Assembly: GCA_023399455.1 (NCBI GenBank)
Contig: JAEWPN010000135.1
Location: forward strand, 1-7,658
Source: Bacillota bacterium
GTDB lineage: Bacteria; Bacillota; Clostridia; Lachnospirales; Lachnospiraceae
Reading direction: 5' to 3'
DNA length: 7,658 bases
This document shows positions 1 to 6,191 of this stretch, piece by piece; the stretch's first letter is position 1; every line of letters starts with the position of its first letter. The position numbers and the translations under genes were made by a program. The notes below the pieces were generated by a model, which searched no databases, had not been told where the DNA came from, and worked only from the letters and a program-made list of their open reading frames with translations.

Positions 1-209
1 CTCCAATCCTCTTTCGAGTGGGGGCTTGACAGCGATAAGGCAATGTAGGAATCCCGTTTAAAGTATCTGTAGGTTCAAAATAACAAGAGTTATCGAACAT
101 TTCAGGCTACTATTATTATATCCAACCTACATATAAAATACAACTGTTAATTTTTTGATACTCTTTTTTGACCTGACCTGCAATCCGCTCTATAAAAAAT
201 ATCAGAATG
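1..209. other. Non-coding tail after the iron operon, with window-edge sequence
   Basis: No gene can be supported here. Positions 1-60 are about 50% GC by hand count, whereas the rest is clearly AT-rich, so the first 60 bases may belong to a neighbouring unit cut by the window. On the plus strand the three frames close by positions 27, 48 and 60. An 8-bp inverted repeat, TGTAGGTT at 68-75 and AACCTACA at 124-131, encloses a small hairpin (ATAAC 80-84, loop AAGA, GTTAT 89-93). No convincing intrinsic terminator for the minus-strand operon ending at 210 is seen: T-rich runs exist at 130-200, but none follows a GC-rich stem. Confidence 0.5.
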
Positions 210-962
210 TCAATAAATCGCTATTGGTCCATAAGGGCCATCGATGATTTCTATTTTTGTTTCAAAAATATTTGTCAAAAGTTCCGGATCCATAATATCT
301 TCCACCGTTCCGAAGGCGGCAATCCGTCCTGCTTTCATAGCACAGATCCTGTCAGAATATTTGGCTGCAAAATTTATATCATGCATTACCGTGAGAATGG
401 TCCGCCCAAATTCATTGGCAGCATGCCTCAAATGCTCCATCATTTGAACGGAACGGGCAACATCAAGGTTGTTCAGAGGCTCATCCAACAATACATATTC
501 CGTCTCCTGACACAAAACCATTGCCACATACGCCCTTTGCCTTTGACCGCCGGAAAGCTCGTCTAAATACCTATTTTCTAAATCAGTCAGATCCAAAAAA
601 TCAATATATTTAGAAATAATCGACTCATCCTCTTTTGTTAATCTGCCCTTTGAATAAGGAAACCGTCCAAAGCCAGCTAATTGTCTGACAGTAAGTCTTG
701 TTACAAAATGATTTTCTTGCCGTAAAATAGTCAGAACTTTTGCCAGATCTTCTGATTTCGATTTAGAAACATCCATATTGGCTATCTCTATTTGCCCCTC
801 GTCCATATTCAGAAGTCTTCCGATCATCAAAAGGGCCGTAGATTTTCCTGCGCCATTGGGGCCGATCAAAGACGTAAGGCCAGCCTTCGGTATTTGAATA
901 TTTAAAGGACCTATTTCCACCTCATCCGTATAGTTCTTTCTCGCATTAAGAATATTTATCAT
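210..962 (-). CDS. yclP: Siderophore ABC importer, ATP-binding protein (YclP/FatE/CeuD type)
   Basis: Cytoplasmic ATPase that powers the FecCD-type iron-chelate importer encoded just upstream. The 250-residue length is normal for a single-domain importer ATPase. All nucleotide-binding motifs are present: Walker A GPNGAGKST at residues 34-42, Q-loop Gln82, signature LSGGQ at 136-140, Walker B YVLLDEP at 156-162 with catalytic Glu161, D-loop around 165-167, and switch His194 in VMHD. It starts with ATG at 962, overlapping the TGA of the preceding permease as ATGA (962-959), with an AAGGGA-like Shine-Dalgarno upstream, so it is probably translationally coupled. It is the last gene of the operon. 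The YclP/FatE/CeuD assignment rests on overall similarity plus partner permeases of the same subfamily; the substrate, a ferric siderophore probably of catecholate type, is inferred. Confidence 0.93.
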   Translation of the reverse strand: MINILNARKNYTDEVEIGPLNIQIPKAGLTSLIGPNGAGKSTALLMIGRLLNMDEGQIEIANMDVSKSKSEDLAKVLTILRQENHFVTRLTVRQLAGFGRFPYSKGRLTKEDESIISKYIDFLDLTDLENRYLDELSGGQRQRAYVAMVLCQETEYVLLDEPLNNLDVARSVQMMEHLRHAANEFGRTILTVMHDINFAAKYSDRICAMKAGRIAAFGTVEDIMDPELLTNIFETKIEIIDGPYGPIAIY

Positions 963-1984
963 AAAGTTCCCTTTCTTAACATTACAATCAGAAATACAAT
1001 TCCCCCAAACATTTCAATAATAACGGAAACTACACCTTGCGCCCTGAAAATATGATACATAAAAAAATATGAGCCGGTTATTATCAAAAAGCCTATCGCA
1101 AGTGCCATTGGGAAAATATATCTGTGGTCATAAGTCGGCGCTGCCTGATAAGTTAAAGTCGCAACTAAAAATCCATAAAAAGTAAGCGGACCGACTAAAG
1201 AGGTTGAAATTGACATCAGAACAGAAACTAATACAAGGGTATATATTACCCCAAATTGATGATTAACCCCCAAAGAAGTACTGGCACTTTTTCCAAGTGA
1301 CAATACATTTAGTTTTTTAGAATAGGCAAGGATAAGTAATGCCGCAATTATTACAATGGGAATTGCAACGGGAAAGTACTCAGCCTCCGCATTATTGACA
1401 GAGCCGAACAATCTCGCCTGTAAAACATCAAATTCAGACGGCGCCAGAAGTCTTCTCATAAAAGATGACACAGACTTCAGACCGGTTCCAATAATAACTC
1501 CAACCAAGAGCATGAGCTGTAAATTTCCATACTTTCCGGAAAGCAGCCATCCATAAAGCATCAGGCACATCAAAATCATAATGGCAACTTTAAATAGAAA
1601 TGATTCAATGCCGCTGAAATTCACAAATACACTGGCACCGAAGAAAAACATTGTACTGGTATTTATTGCCCCATAAAGTGCTTCAAACCCTAGAAGTGAA
1701 GGTGTTATAATCCTGTTATTCGTACTCGATTGGAAGGCAACTGTAGCTAAACTTTGACAAATTGCAGAAATAATCATTGCTGTAATCGCTACCATCCTTC
1801 TCTTCACAACCGGAATAAAAGAAGGGGAATCTAACGGCACAGGATTATCATAAACCAAAAGCCCGTAGGAAGCAAGCACCCCTAACGCAACCAATGTTAC
1901 AAGCAAAATCCAATAACGTTTTTCCTCTTTCTTAGAACGAAAAGCTCTGGCCGATCTATTTTTATTATAAACAAACCCGCTCAT
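959..1984 (-). CDS. yclO: Siderophore ABC importer, permease (YclO/CeuC/FatC type)
   Basis: Integral membrane permease of the FecCD family, 341 residues, expected to pair with the permease encoded upstream to form the translocation channel. A basic cytoplasmic N-terminus (residues 1-23, rich in Arg and Lys) precedes about nine or ten hydrophobic segments, roughly 24-44, 64-84, 107-121, 132-150, 155-173, 204-222, 246-264, 266-282, 290-312 and 320-336. The stretch TNNRIITPSLLGFEALY (88-104) resembles the corresponding part of YclO as I remember it. GKSASTSLGVN (231-241) is the cytoplasmic coupling segment that contacts the ATPase. ATG at 1984 overlaps the preceding stop as ATGA, with AAAGGAGG five bases upstream. 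The downstream ATPase gene overlaps it in the same way. No truncation or frame break is seen. Confidence 0.92.
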   Translation of the reverse strand: MSGFVYNKNRSARAFRSKKEEKRYWILLVTLVALGVLASYGLLVYDNPVPLDSPSFIPVVKRRMVAITAMIISAICQSLATVAFQSSTNNRIITPSLLGFEALYGAINTSTMFFFGASVFVNFSGIESFLFKVAIMILMCLMLYGWLLSGKYGNLQLMLLVGVIIGTGLKSVSSFMRRLLAPSEFDVLQARLFGSVNNAEAEYFPVAIPIVIIAALLILAYSKKLNVLSLGKSASTSLGVNHQFGVIYTLVLVSVLMSISTSLVGPLTFYGFLVATLTYQAAPTYDHRYIFPMALAIGFLIITGSYFFMYHIFRAQGVVSVIIEMFGGIVFLIVMLRKGTL

Positions 1985-2994
1985 CTCAGCCTCCTTTGTT
2001 TCAACAAGATAACAATAAATATAACCGCTCCCACAGTTCCAAGTATCAAAGAGACAGGAACTTCAAAGGGCATTATGATCGTGCGGGAAATGATGTCACA
2101 AAGGGTGATGGCCCCCATTCCCAATACACATACCCAAGGCAGATTACTCCTAAGATCATCGCCTCGGTACATTGAAATAATATTCGGTACAATTAGTCCT
2201 AAAAAAGGCAAGTTTCCGATAACAGCCGCAACAATCCCAACTGCAAAGGAAATAAGACCGGTGCCCAAAATAACAATCTTGTTATAATTTACCCCAAGGC
2301 TTGTTGCAACATCTTCCCCTAATCCGGCCAGAGTCAATCTATCCGCATAAATAAAAATAAAAAAAGTAACTATCACGATTAACCATAGATATTCATATCT
2401 TCCGATTTGAACCGGCGCAAAAGAACCTACAAACCAGGTTTCAATATTTTGCGTCATTTGAAAAACGAGTCCGATAAAAGTGGAAATTGCAGAAATGACT
2501 GCTCCAAGCATCATTCCTATGATCGGAACAATTAAAGACGAACGAAGTTTAACTCTTCTTAAAAACAAAAAGAAAATCATAGTTCCTATAAAAGAAAAAA
2601 CAATCGCCCCCGTCATTCTTAAAACCAAAGTCGGCGCAGGAAATACCAAATAAACAAAAACAAGTCCCAGGCCTGCCCATTCAATTGTTCCGGTTGTGGT
2701 AGGTTCCACTAAGCGATTCTGGGTGATAAGCTGCGTTACCAGTCCTGACATCGACATTGCCGCGCCGGTAAGCATTAATGACGCTGTTCTTGGAACACGG
2801 GTTATGAAAAACATATCCATCCCATCTTCTTGTCCTTGTATATCATAAACTCCGGTAAACAATGATATAATACCTAAAATAAAAACAATAATAACTGCTA
2901 GTATAAAAGGCTTTGTCCATATTTTATTGTAATTATAATGCTGGGGCTGAGAAACCTCAGCCCCTGTGAATTTATGTACTGTGTTTTTAGGCAC
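1981..2994 (-). CDS. yclN: Siderophore ABC importer, permease (YclN/CeuB/FatD type)
   Basis: FecCD-family membrane permease. I choose the GTG at 2994-2992 as start because AAAGGAG (3010-3004) lies nine bases upstream; the frame stays open to a TTG at 3045 inside the preceding gene, but that has no such site. The protein is then 337 residues. TRVPRTASLMLTGAAMSMSG (65-84) is the typical FecCD motif, followed by QNRLVEPTTTGTIEW (92-106), which matches the YclN subfamily. GLGEDVATSLGVN (224-236) is the coupling segment, and PFLGLIVPNIISMYRGD (263-279) and the C-terminal EVPVSLILGTVGA are conserved. About nine or more membrane segments begin near residue 28. The polar extension of roughly 27 residues before the first segment is unusual; its codons include a perfect hairpin. 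The gene lies 19 bases after the binding-protein stop and overlaps the next permease by ATGA. Confidence 0.92.
   Translation of the reverse strand: MPKNTVHKFTGAEVSQPQHYNYNKIWTKPFILAVIIVFILGIISLFTGVYDIQGQEDGMDMFFITRVPRTASLMLTGAAMSMSGLVTQLITQNRLVEPTTTGTIEWAGLGLVFVYLVFPAPTLVLRMTGAIVFSFIGTMIFFLFLRRVKLRSSLIVPIIGMMLGAVISAISTFIGLVFQMTQNIETWFVGSFAPVQIGRYEYLWLIVIVTFFIFIYADRLTLAGLGEDVATSLGVNYNKIVILGTGLISFAVGIVAAVIGNLPFLGLIVPNIISMYRGDDLRSNLPWVCVLGMGAITLCDIISRTIIMPFEVPVSLILGTVGAVIFIVILLKQRRLR
2943..2964 (-). promoter_or_regulatory. Perfect 9-bp stem-loop in the 5' codons of the first permease
   Basis: In the transcript, GGGGCTGAG (2964-2956), loop GTTT, and CTCAGCCCC (2951-2943) form a nine-pair perfect stem with seven G-C pairs. 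It spans nucleotides 31-52 of the permease gene, just after the binding-protein gene. No T-run follows, so it is not a classical terminator. Stem-loops near binding-protein/permease junctions are known to protect upstream mRNA or reduce downstream expression, giving excess binding protein; that role here is inferred. Confidence 0.5.
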
Positions 2995-3013
2995 TTTGTT
3001 ACACTCCTTTATA

Positions 3014-4108
3014 CTACTTTGCCAAAGCGCTTGCAAGATCTCCAAATAACTCTAAATAAGTTTGTATTGACTCATTTGTATAGGTATCGTTCGGTGCGTA
3101 TATTATCTGTCCCTCCGTAACGGCCGTTGTGTTTTGAAGGGCAGGAGAATTATCGATCACATCCTGAGCAGGAACTGCATCCTCTGCAGAAGATATTGCC
3201 GCGTCACGATCCAGTACGAAAATCCAGCCCGGATTACTTTGCGCGATAGCTTCAACAGAAATATCATCACCTTGATGATCTGAAGTAGCGCCGTCAACCT
3301 CTAATGCTGAGACCCATCCAAAAACTTCATACATCGGCCCCCAGACACGTCCGGAACGAGGAGCAGAAAAACCAATCTCTCCGCCGGAAACTACAACACT
3401 GATAACGGTGTCTGTGCCATTATACGCAGACTTTGCATCTTCAATAGCTTTATCAAAATCGGCTACCAATTGTTCGGCTTCATCATTTTTATCAAAAATT
3501 TTTCCCAATGCAATGGTAGAGTCCTTAAGTCCGTTTATTAAGTTATCTCCCGGTGCCTCCGCTTCCTCGGAGACATCAAAATTAAGGTCAATAACAGCAG
3601 CATTTGGCACTAACGCTTTTATGTCTTCATAATAACCGGCAAATCTTTGACCTACAATAACAAGTTCAGGGTCTACCGCCGCTATAATTTCAAGATTTGG
3701 TTCGCTGTGATTCCCAATATCCTGAACAGAATCATCACTTACATATGACGAATCCGCAGGCATTACTCCCTTTGGAACCGCCGCTAATTCAATTCCCCAA
3801 TCTGCTAAAGTTTCAAAGGTTCTATTATCCAAAGCCACTACATTCTTGGGATTTATGGGAACAGTAACCGTTCCATGAACATCTGTGATTTCAACTGTCG
3901 TGACTTCGGCAGGCTCACTTTCCTCCTGACTGGTTTCGGGAGCAGTAGTTTCACTTTCCTCCTGACTTGCCTCAGGAGCGGCGGTTTCACTTTCCTGCTG
4001 GCTGGTTTCTGGAGCGGCGGTTTCATTGCTTGAATTTGCACAGCTCATGAGCATCATGGCAAAAGCTGTTGTAAATACAGTTATTTTAAGTAAATTTAAT
4101 TTTTTCAT
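3014..4108 (-). CDS. yclQ: Siderophore-binding lipoprotein of ABC importer (YclQ/FatB/CeuE type)
   Basis: Extracellular, membrane-anchored solute-binding protein that delivers a ferric chelate to the two permeases. ATG at 4108 is chosen because AAGGAG (4121-4116) lies seven bases upstream; an in-frame TTG at 4159 lacks support. The protein is 364 residues. The signal peptide MKKLNLLK plus a hydrophobic core ends in LMSC, making Cys23 the lipidation site. Residues 29-64 are three 12-residue repeats rich in Glu, Thr, Ala and Ser, a flexible spacer from the membrane. The iron-siderophore binding fold follows: HGTVTVPINPKNVVALD (78-94), EPNLEIIAAVDPELVIVG (136-153), a bridging helix around 190-230, and a second lobe including DDISVEAIAQSNPGWIFVLDR (281-301). 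It is the first gene of the operon. The ligand is unproven; catecholate or petrobactin-like compounds are the known ligands of the nearest families. Confidence 0.92.
   Translation of the reverse strand: MKKLNLLKITVFTTAFAMMLMSCANSSNETAAPETSQQESETAAPEASQEESETTAPETSQEESEPAEVTTVEITDVHGTVTVPINPKNVVALDNRTFETLADWGIELAAVPKGVMPADSSYVSDDSVQDIGNHSEPNLEIIAAVDPELVIVGQRFAGYYEDIKALVPNAAVIDLNFDVSEEAEAPGDNLINGLKDSTIALGKIFDKNDEAEQLVADFDKAIEDAKSAYNGTDTVISVVVSGGEIGFSAPRSGRVWGPMYEVFGWVSALEVDGATSDHQGDDISVEAIAQSNPGWIFVLDRDAAISSAEDAVPAQDVIDNSPALQNTTAVTEGQIIYAPNDTYTNESIQTYLELFGDLASALAK
3915..4022 (-). repeat. Three 36-bp tandem repeats encoding the lipoprotein spacer
   Basis: Three adjacent imperfect 36-bp units, 3915-3950, 3951-3986 and 3987-4022, each begin on the plus strand with TCACTTTCCT. 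The unit length is a multiple of three, so copy changes keep the reading frame. They encode ETAAPETSQQES, ETAAPEASQEES and ETTAPETSQEES, between the lipidated cysteine and the binding domain. Most differences between units are single bases. The array may vary in copy number among strains by slippage or recombination; that is inference. Confidence 0.9.
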
Positions 4109-4193
4109 ATATAATCTCCTTGTATATATGCTCGCTTTCCTCGCTATGATAAAATACAATATAAAATTACTATGTAATTAAGATTAGCGAGTT

Positions 4194-4224
4194 CCAACTT
4201 TTAGTTTGAAGAAACAAAAGTTAG
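4194..4224 (-). promoter_or_regulatory. Leader stem-loop upstream of the binding-lipoprotein gene
   Basis: In the minus-strand transcript, AACTTTT (4222-4216) pairs with AAAAGTT (4202-4196) and GTTT (4215-4212) with AAAC (4207-4204), leaving loop CTTC (4211-4208) and a single bulged T (4203). A U-G pair and a C-G pair (4223-4224 with 4195-4194) extend the stem. It is AT-rich apart from its ends and lacks a following T-run, so it is not a terminator. Its 5' arm shares bases with the palindrome at 4219-4236, so both RNA folds cannot form together. Confidence 0.4.
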
Positions 4225-4236
4225 TCCGGACTAACT
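4219..4236. promoter_or_regulatory. 18-bp perfect palindrome, likely repressor operator
   Basis: AGTTAGTCCGGACTAACT is perfectly self-complementary over 18 bp. It begins two bases after the 3' end of the TATAAT box (4243-4238) on the minus strand, so it covers the expected transcription start of the iron operon, the ideal place for a repressor. It does not resemble the Fur box (GATAATGATAATCATTATC). The TTAG...CTAA arms recall the DtxR/IdeR operator (TTAGGTTAGCCTAACCTAA), so an iron-responsive DtxR-family regulator is my best guess; this is inferred from pattern alone. Confidence 0.6.
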
Positions 4237-4237
4237 C

Positions 4238-4272
4238 ATTATAGCTTACTATAAACAGATGCTTATTGTCAA
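4238..4272 (-). promoter_or_regulatory. Candidate promoter of the siderophore uptake operon
   Basis: On the minus strand a consensus -10 box TATAAT lies at 4243-4238. A consensus -35 hexamer TTGACA lies at 4272-4267, but the spacing is 23 bases, too long for a standard sigma-A promoter; at 17 bases the hexamer is ATAAGC, a poor match. Either the TATAAT works with a weak -35, perhaps with an activator, or the true pairing differs (TATAGT at 4259-4254 would give 13). The leader to the ATG at 4108 would be about 120 bases. Confidence 0.5.
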
Positions 4273-4304
4273 CCGGCATTTAAAATTATATTTTCTAGAT
4301 ACAT

Positions 4305-4360
4305 AAAAAGAAAGGGTATTCCAAGCCATTACATGACTTGGGATACCCCCCTCTTTCTTT
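4305..4360 (-). terminator. Intrinsic terminator of the deoC-aminopeptidase operon
   Basis: Thirty-eight bases after the aminopeptidase stop, GGGTATCCCAAG (4348-4337) pairs with CTTGGAATACCC (4325-4314) with one A-C mismatch, around an 11-base loop. It is followed by the T-rich tract TTTCTTTTTA (4313-4304). An outer AAAGAAA (4360-4354) can pair with TTTCTTT (4313-4307). On the plus strand the mismatch becomes a G-U pair and T-rich sequence follows too, so it may work in both directions. It insulates the iron operon from read-through. Confidence 0.85.
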
Positions 4361-4397
4361 GTTGAGAAACTTCTCTTAAGCTATTAATCTTAAATAT

Positions 4398-6191
4398 TTA
4401 TATTTCCATAGGCCTTGTAGCCTCTTTCAGCCACGCCTCCTCCTCTTCCGTCAGATACTTTTTCATTCTTTTATAAACTTCTGCATGGTAACTGTTTAGT
4501 CGTTCCACATCTATCGGCTGCATAAACTCCGTATCGATAGCGTCTCTGTCGATAGGCACAAAAGTAAGGGTATCAAAACACATGAACTGACCGTCCGCAT
4601 TCTTTTCTCCTTTCTTAGCCACAATGACATTCTCCGTACGTATCCCATGGCTGCCTTCGATATAGACACCCGGTTCGTTAGAAATGACCATCCCCTCCTC
4701 AATGATCGCTTCCGCTGCTCCCTTTGCAAAACGCCAGCGAATACTCTGAGGGCCTTCATGTACATTGAGTATATAGCCGATTCCATGTCCGGTTCCGCAT
4801 TTATAATCGATTCCGATATCCCATAACGGCTGTCTCGCCAATATGTCCAGATTTCTTCCTGTACATCCATAGAGAAATCGAGCCTGCGTAAGCTGTAACA
4901 TGCCGATAGTGACCTTGGTGAAGTGCTTCTTTATTTCGGGGCTGATTTCCCCTAAGACGACAGTTCTCGTCACGTCGGTAGTTCCGCCCATATACTGTCC
5001 GCCGGAATCAACCAGCAGCATTCCCTCCGCCTTTATTTCCTTCGCGCTCTCAGGCAACGCCTCATAATGCATCATAGCGGCGTTTTCCTTATAAGCACTG
5101 ATGGTCGGAAAGGACAGATCGAGAAATCCAGGGATTTCTCTTCGCAGACCGTCTAAATATTCCGCCGCAGTAAGCTCCGTAATTTTCTCTTTTCCCGCGT
5201 TTTTCTTAAGCCAGCAGATAAATTTTATAACAGCTGCACTGTCCTTAAGATATATCTCTTCCATTCGGGAAAGCTCGATCTTATTTTTTACTGCCTTCAG
5301 GGCTTCCGTAGGATTGCTTTCAAAAACACATTCCGCTTTGTCCGACAAAATCTTATATAAAGTATAATTGATATTCCCTTCGTCCAGAAGCACTTTCCCT
5401 TCATAGTCATAACCGCCGAGGAATCTTTCAGTATTTTCATAGTCCTCGATTACGATATGGTTTTTCGATGCATATTCTGTGAACTTTGCTGTAATCTCCT
5501 GGGGCTGTATGAAAAGATACAGCTCCTCCGGCGTAAGAAAGCCGTAGGAAAGTGCCACGGGATTGCAAGCCACATCATTACCCCTTATATTCATAAGCCA
5601 CATCAAATCGTCGAGCTTGCTCAGCATGAGGTATGCTGCTCCGGATGTTTTCATCTTTTCCCTGACCGTAAGAAGCTTCTCCTCCATGCTCTGTCCGCTT
5701 ATTTCCTCCGGAAGGACTATGACCTCGTGTGCCGGCAGAAAGGGTCTCTCCTGCCATAAGTTTCCTGCAACATCCTCCTCGTAGGAAATACGGATTTTCA
5801 TACCTTTCAGCTTCCGTTCCAGCTCTTTTCCTTCTTTGCAGCTCACCGTCCGCCCGTCGAAGCCGAGGGTCTGTCCGTTCTTCATATTTTCCTTAAGAAA
5901 ATCGGGAATATCAGGCACACCTTCTTCCATCATCCGGAAAAGCTCGATTCCGCTTCCTGCAAGCTCGTTTTCGGCCTGAATGAAATATCTTCCGTCCGTC
6001 CACAGCCCCGCCATGTCGTGCCCTACTACAAGGGTGCCGTTAGAACCTGTAAAGCCGGAAAAGTATTCCCTTACCTTAAAATAATCATCCACGTACTCGG
6101 AACCGTGAAAATCCGAGGTCGGAATCATATAAAAATCAATTCCCTTCTCCTTCATACAGTAGCGTAGTTTTGTAAGTCTGTCCTGAACCAT
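4398..6191 (-). CDS. pepP: Xaa-Pro aminopeptidase (aminopeptidase P, M24B family, long form)
   Basis: Cytoplasmic metallopeptidase that removes an N-terminal residue preceding proline. I choose the ATG at 6191-6189, giving 597 residues; an in-frame TTG one codon earlier could also serve. The length fits the three-domain eukaryotic XPNPEP1-like form (about 600) rather than E. coli PepP (about 440). From this ATG, two creatinase-like N-terminal domains span roughly 1-310 and the M24 pita-bread domain roughly 311-535, with a C-terminal extension. The five dinuclear metal ligands are visible: Asp395 and Asp406 (VDSGGQYMGGTTDVTRT), His469 (GTGHGIGY), Glu506 (SNEPGVY) and Glu520 (RTENV). Conserved His375 (MMHYE) and His478 (NVHEGP) are also there. 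It shares one base with the deoC stop (TGATG), implying coupled translation. An intrinsic terminator follows it. Mn or Zn dependence is family knowledge. Confidence 0.95.
   Translation of the reverse strand: MVQDRLTKLRYCMKEKGIDFYMIPTSDFHGSEYVDDYFKVREYFSGFTGSNGTLVVGHDMAGLWTDGRYFIQAENELAGSGIELFRMMEEGVPDIPDFLKENMKNGQTLGFDGRTVSCKEGKELERKLKGMKIRISYEEDVAGNLWQERPFLPAHEVIVLPEEISGQSMEEKLLTVREKMKTSGAAYLMLSKLDDLMWLMNIRGNDVACNPVALSYGFLTPEELYLFIQPQEITAKFTEYASKNHIVIEDYENTERFLGGYDYEGKVLLDEGNINYTLYKILSDKAECVFESNPTEALKAVKNKIELSRMEEIYLKDSAAVIKFICWLKKNAGKEKITELTAAEYLDGLRREIPGFLDLSFPTISAYKENAAMMHYEALPESAKEIKAEGMLLVDSGGQYMGGTTDVTRTVVLGEISPEIKKHFTKVTIGMLQLTQARFLYGCTGRNLDILARQPLWDIGIDYKCGTGHGIGYILNVHEGPQSIRWRFAKGAAEAIIEEGMVISNEPGVYIEGSHGIRTENVIVAKKGEKNADGQFMCFDTLTFVPIDRDAIDTEFMQPIDVERLNSYHAEVYKRMKKYLTEEEEAWLKEATRPMEI

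Noticed and set aside
1..30. Possible terminal CRISPR repeat at the left edge
   Set aside because: The 30-base edge contains a small CTC/GAG hairpin, but no second copy exists in the window, so no array can be claimed.
130..209. Intrinsic terminator after the ATPase gene
   Set aside because: T-rich runs are present, but I find no GC-rich stem immediately before any of them.
207..566. Plus-strand open frame of 119 codons over the ATPase gene
   Set aside because: It lies antisense to a gene with every ABC ATPase motif, has no ribosome binding site, and its product resembles nothing I recognise.
3014..3045. Start of the first permease at TTG 3045
   Set aside because: It would overlap the lipoprotein gene by 32 bases without a ribosome binding site, whereas GTG 2994 has AAAGGAG at ideal spacing.
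3853..4041. Minus-strand alternative frame of 62 codons over the lipoprotein repeats
   Set aside because: Its repetitive basic sequence is only the 36-bp tandem repeat read in a second frame.
4267..4272. TTGACA as the -35 partner of TATAAT at 4243-4238
   Set aside because: The 23-base spacing is outside the usual 16-18 range; both boxes are noted but not paired with confidence.
5101..5784. Plus-strand open frames over the aminopeptidase gene
   Set aside because: They are antisense to a strong M24B gene with all metal ligands and show no domain or ribosome binding site.
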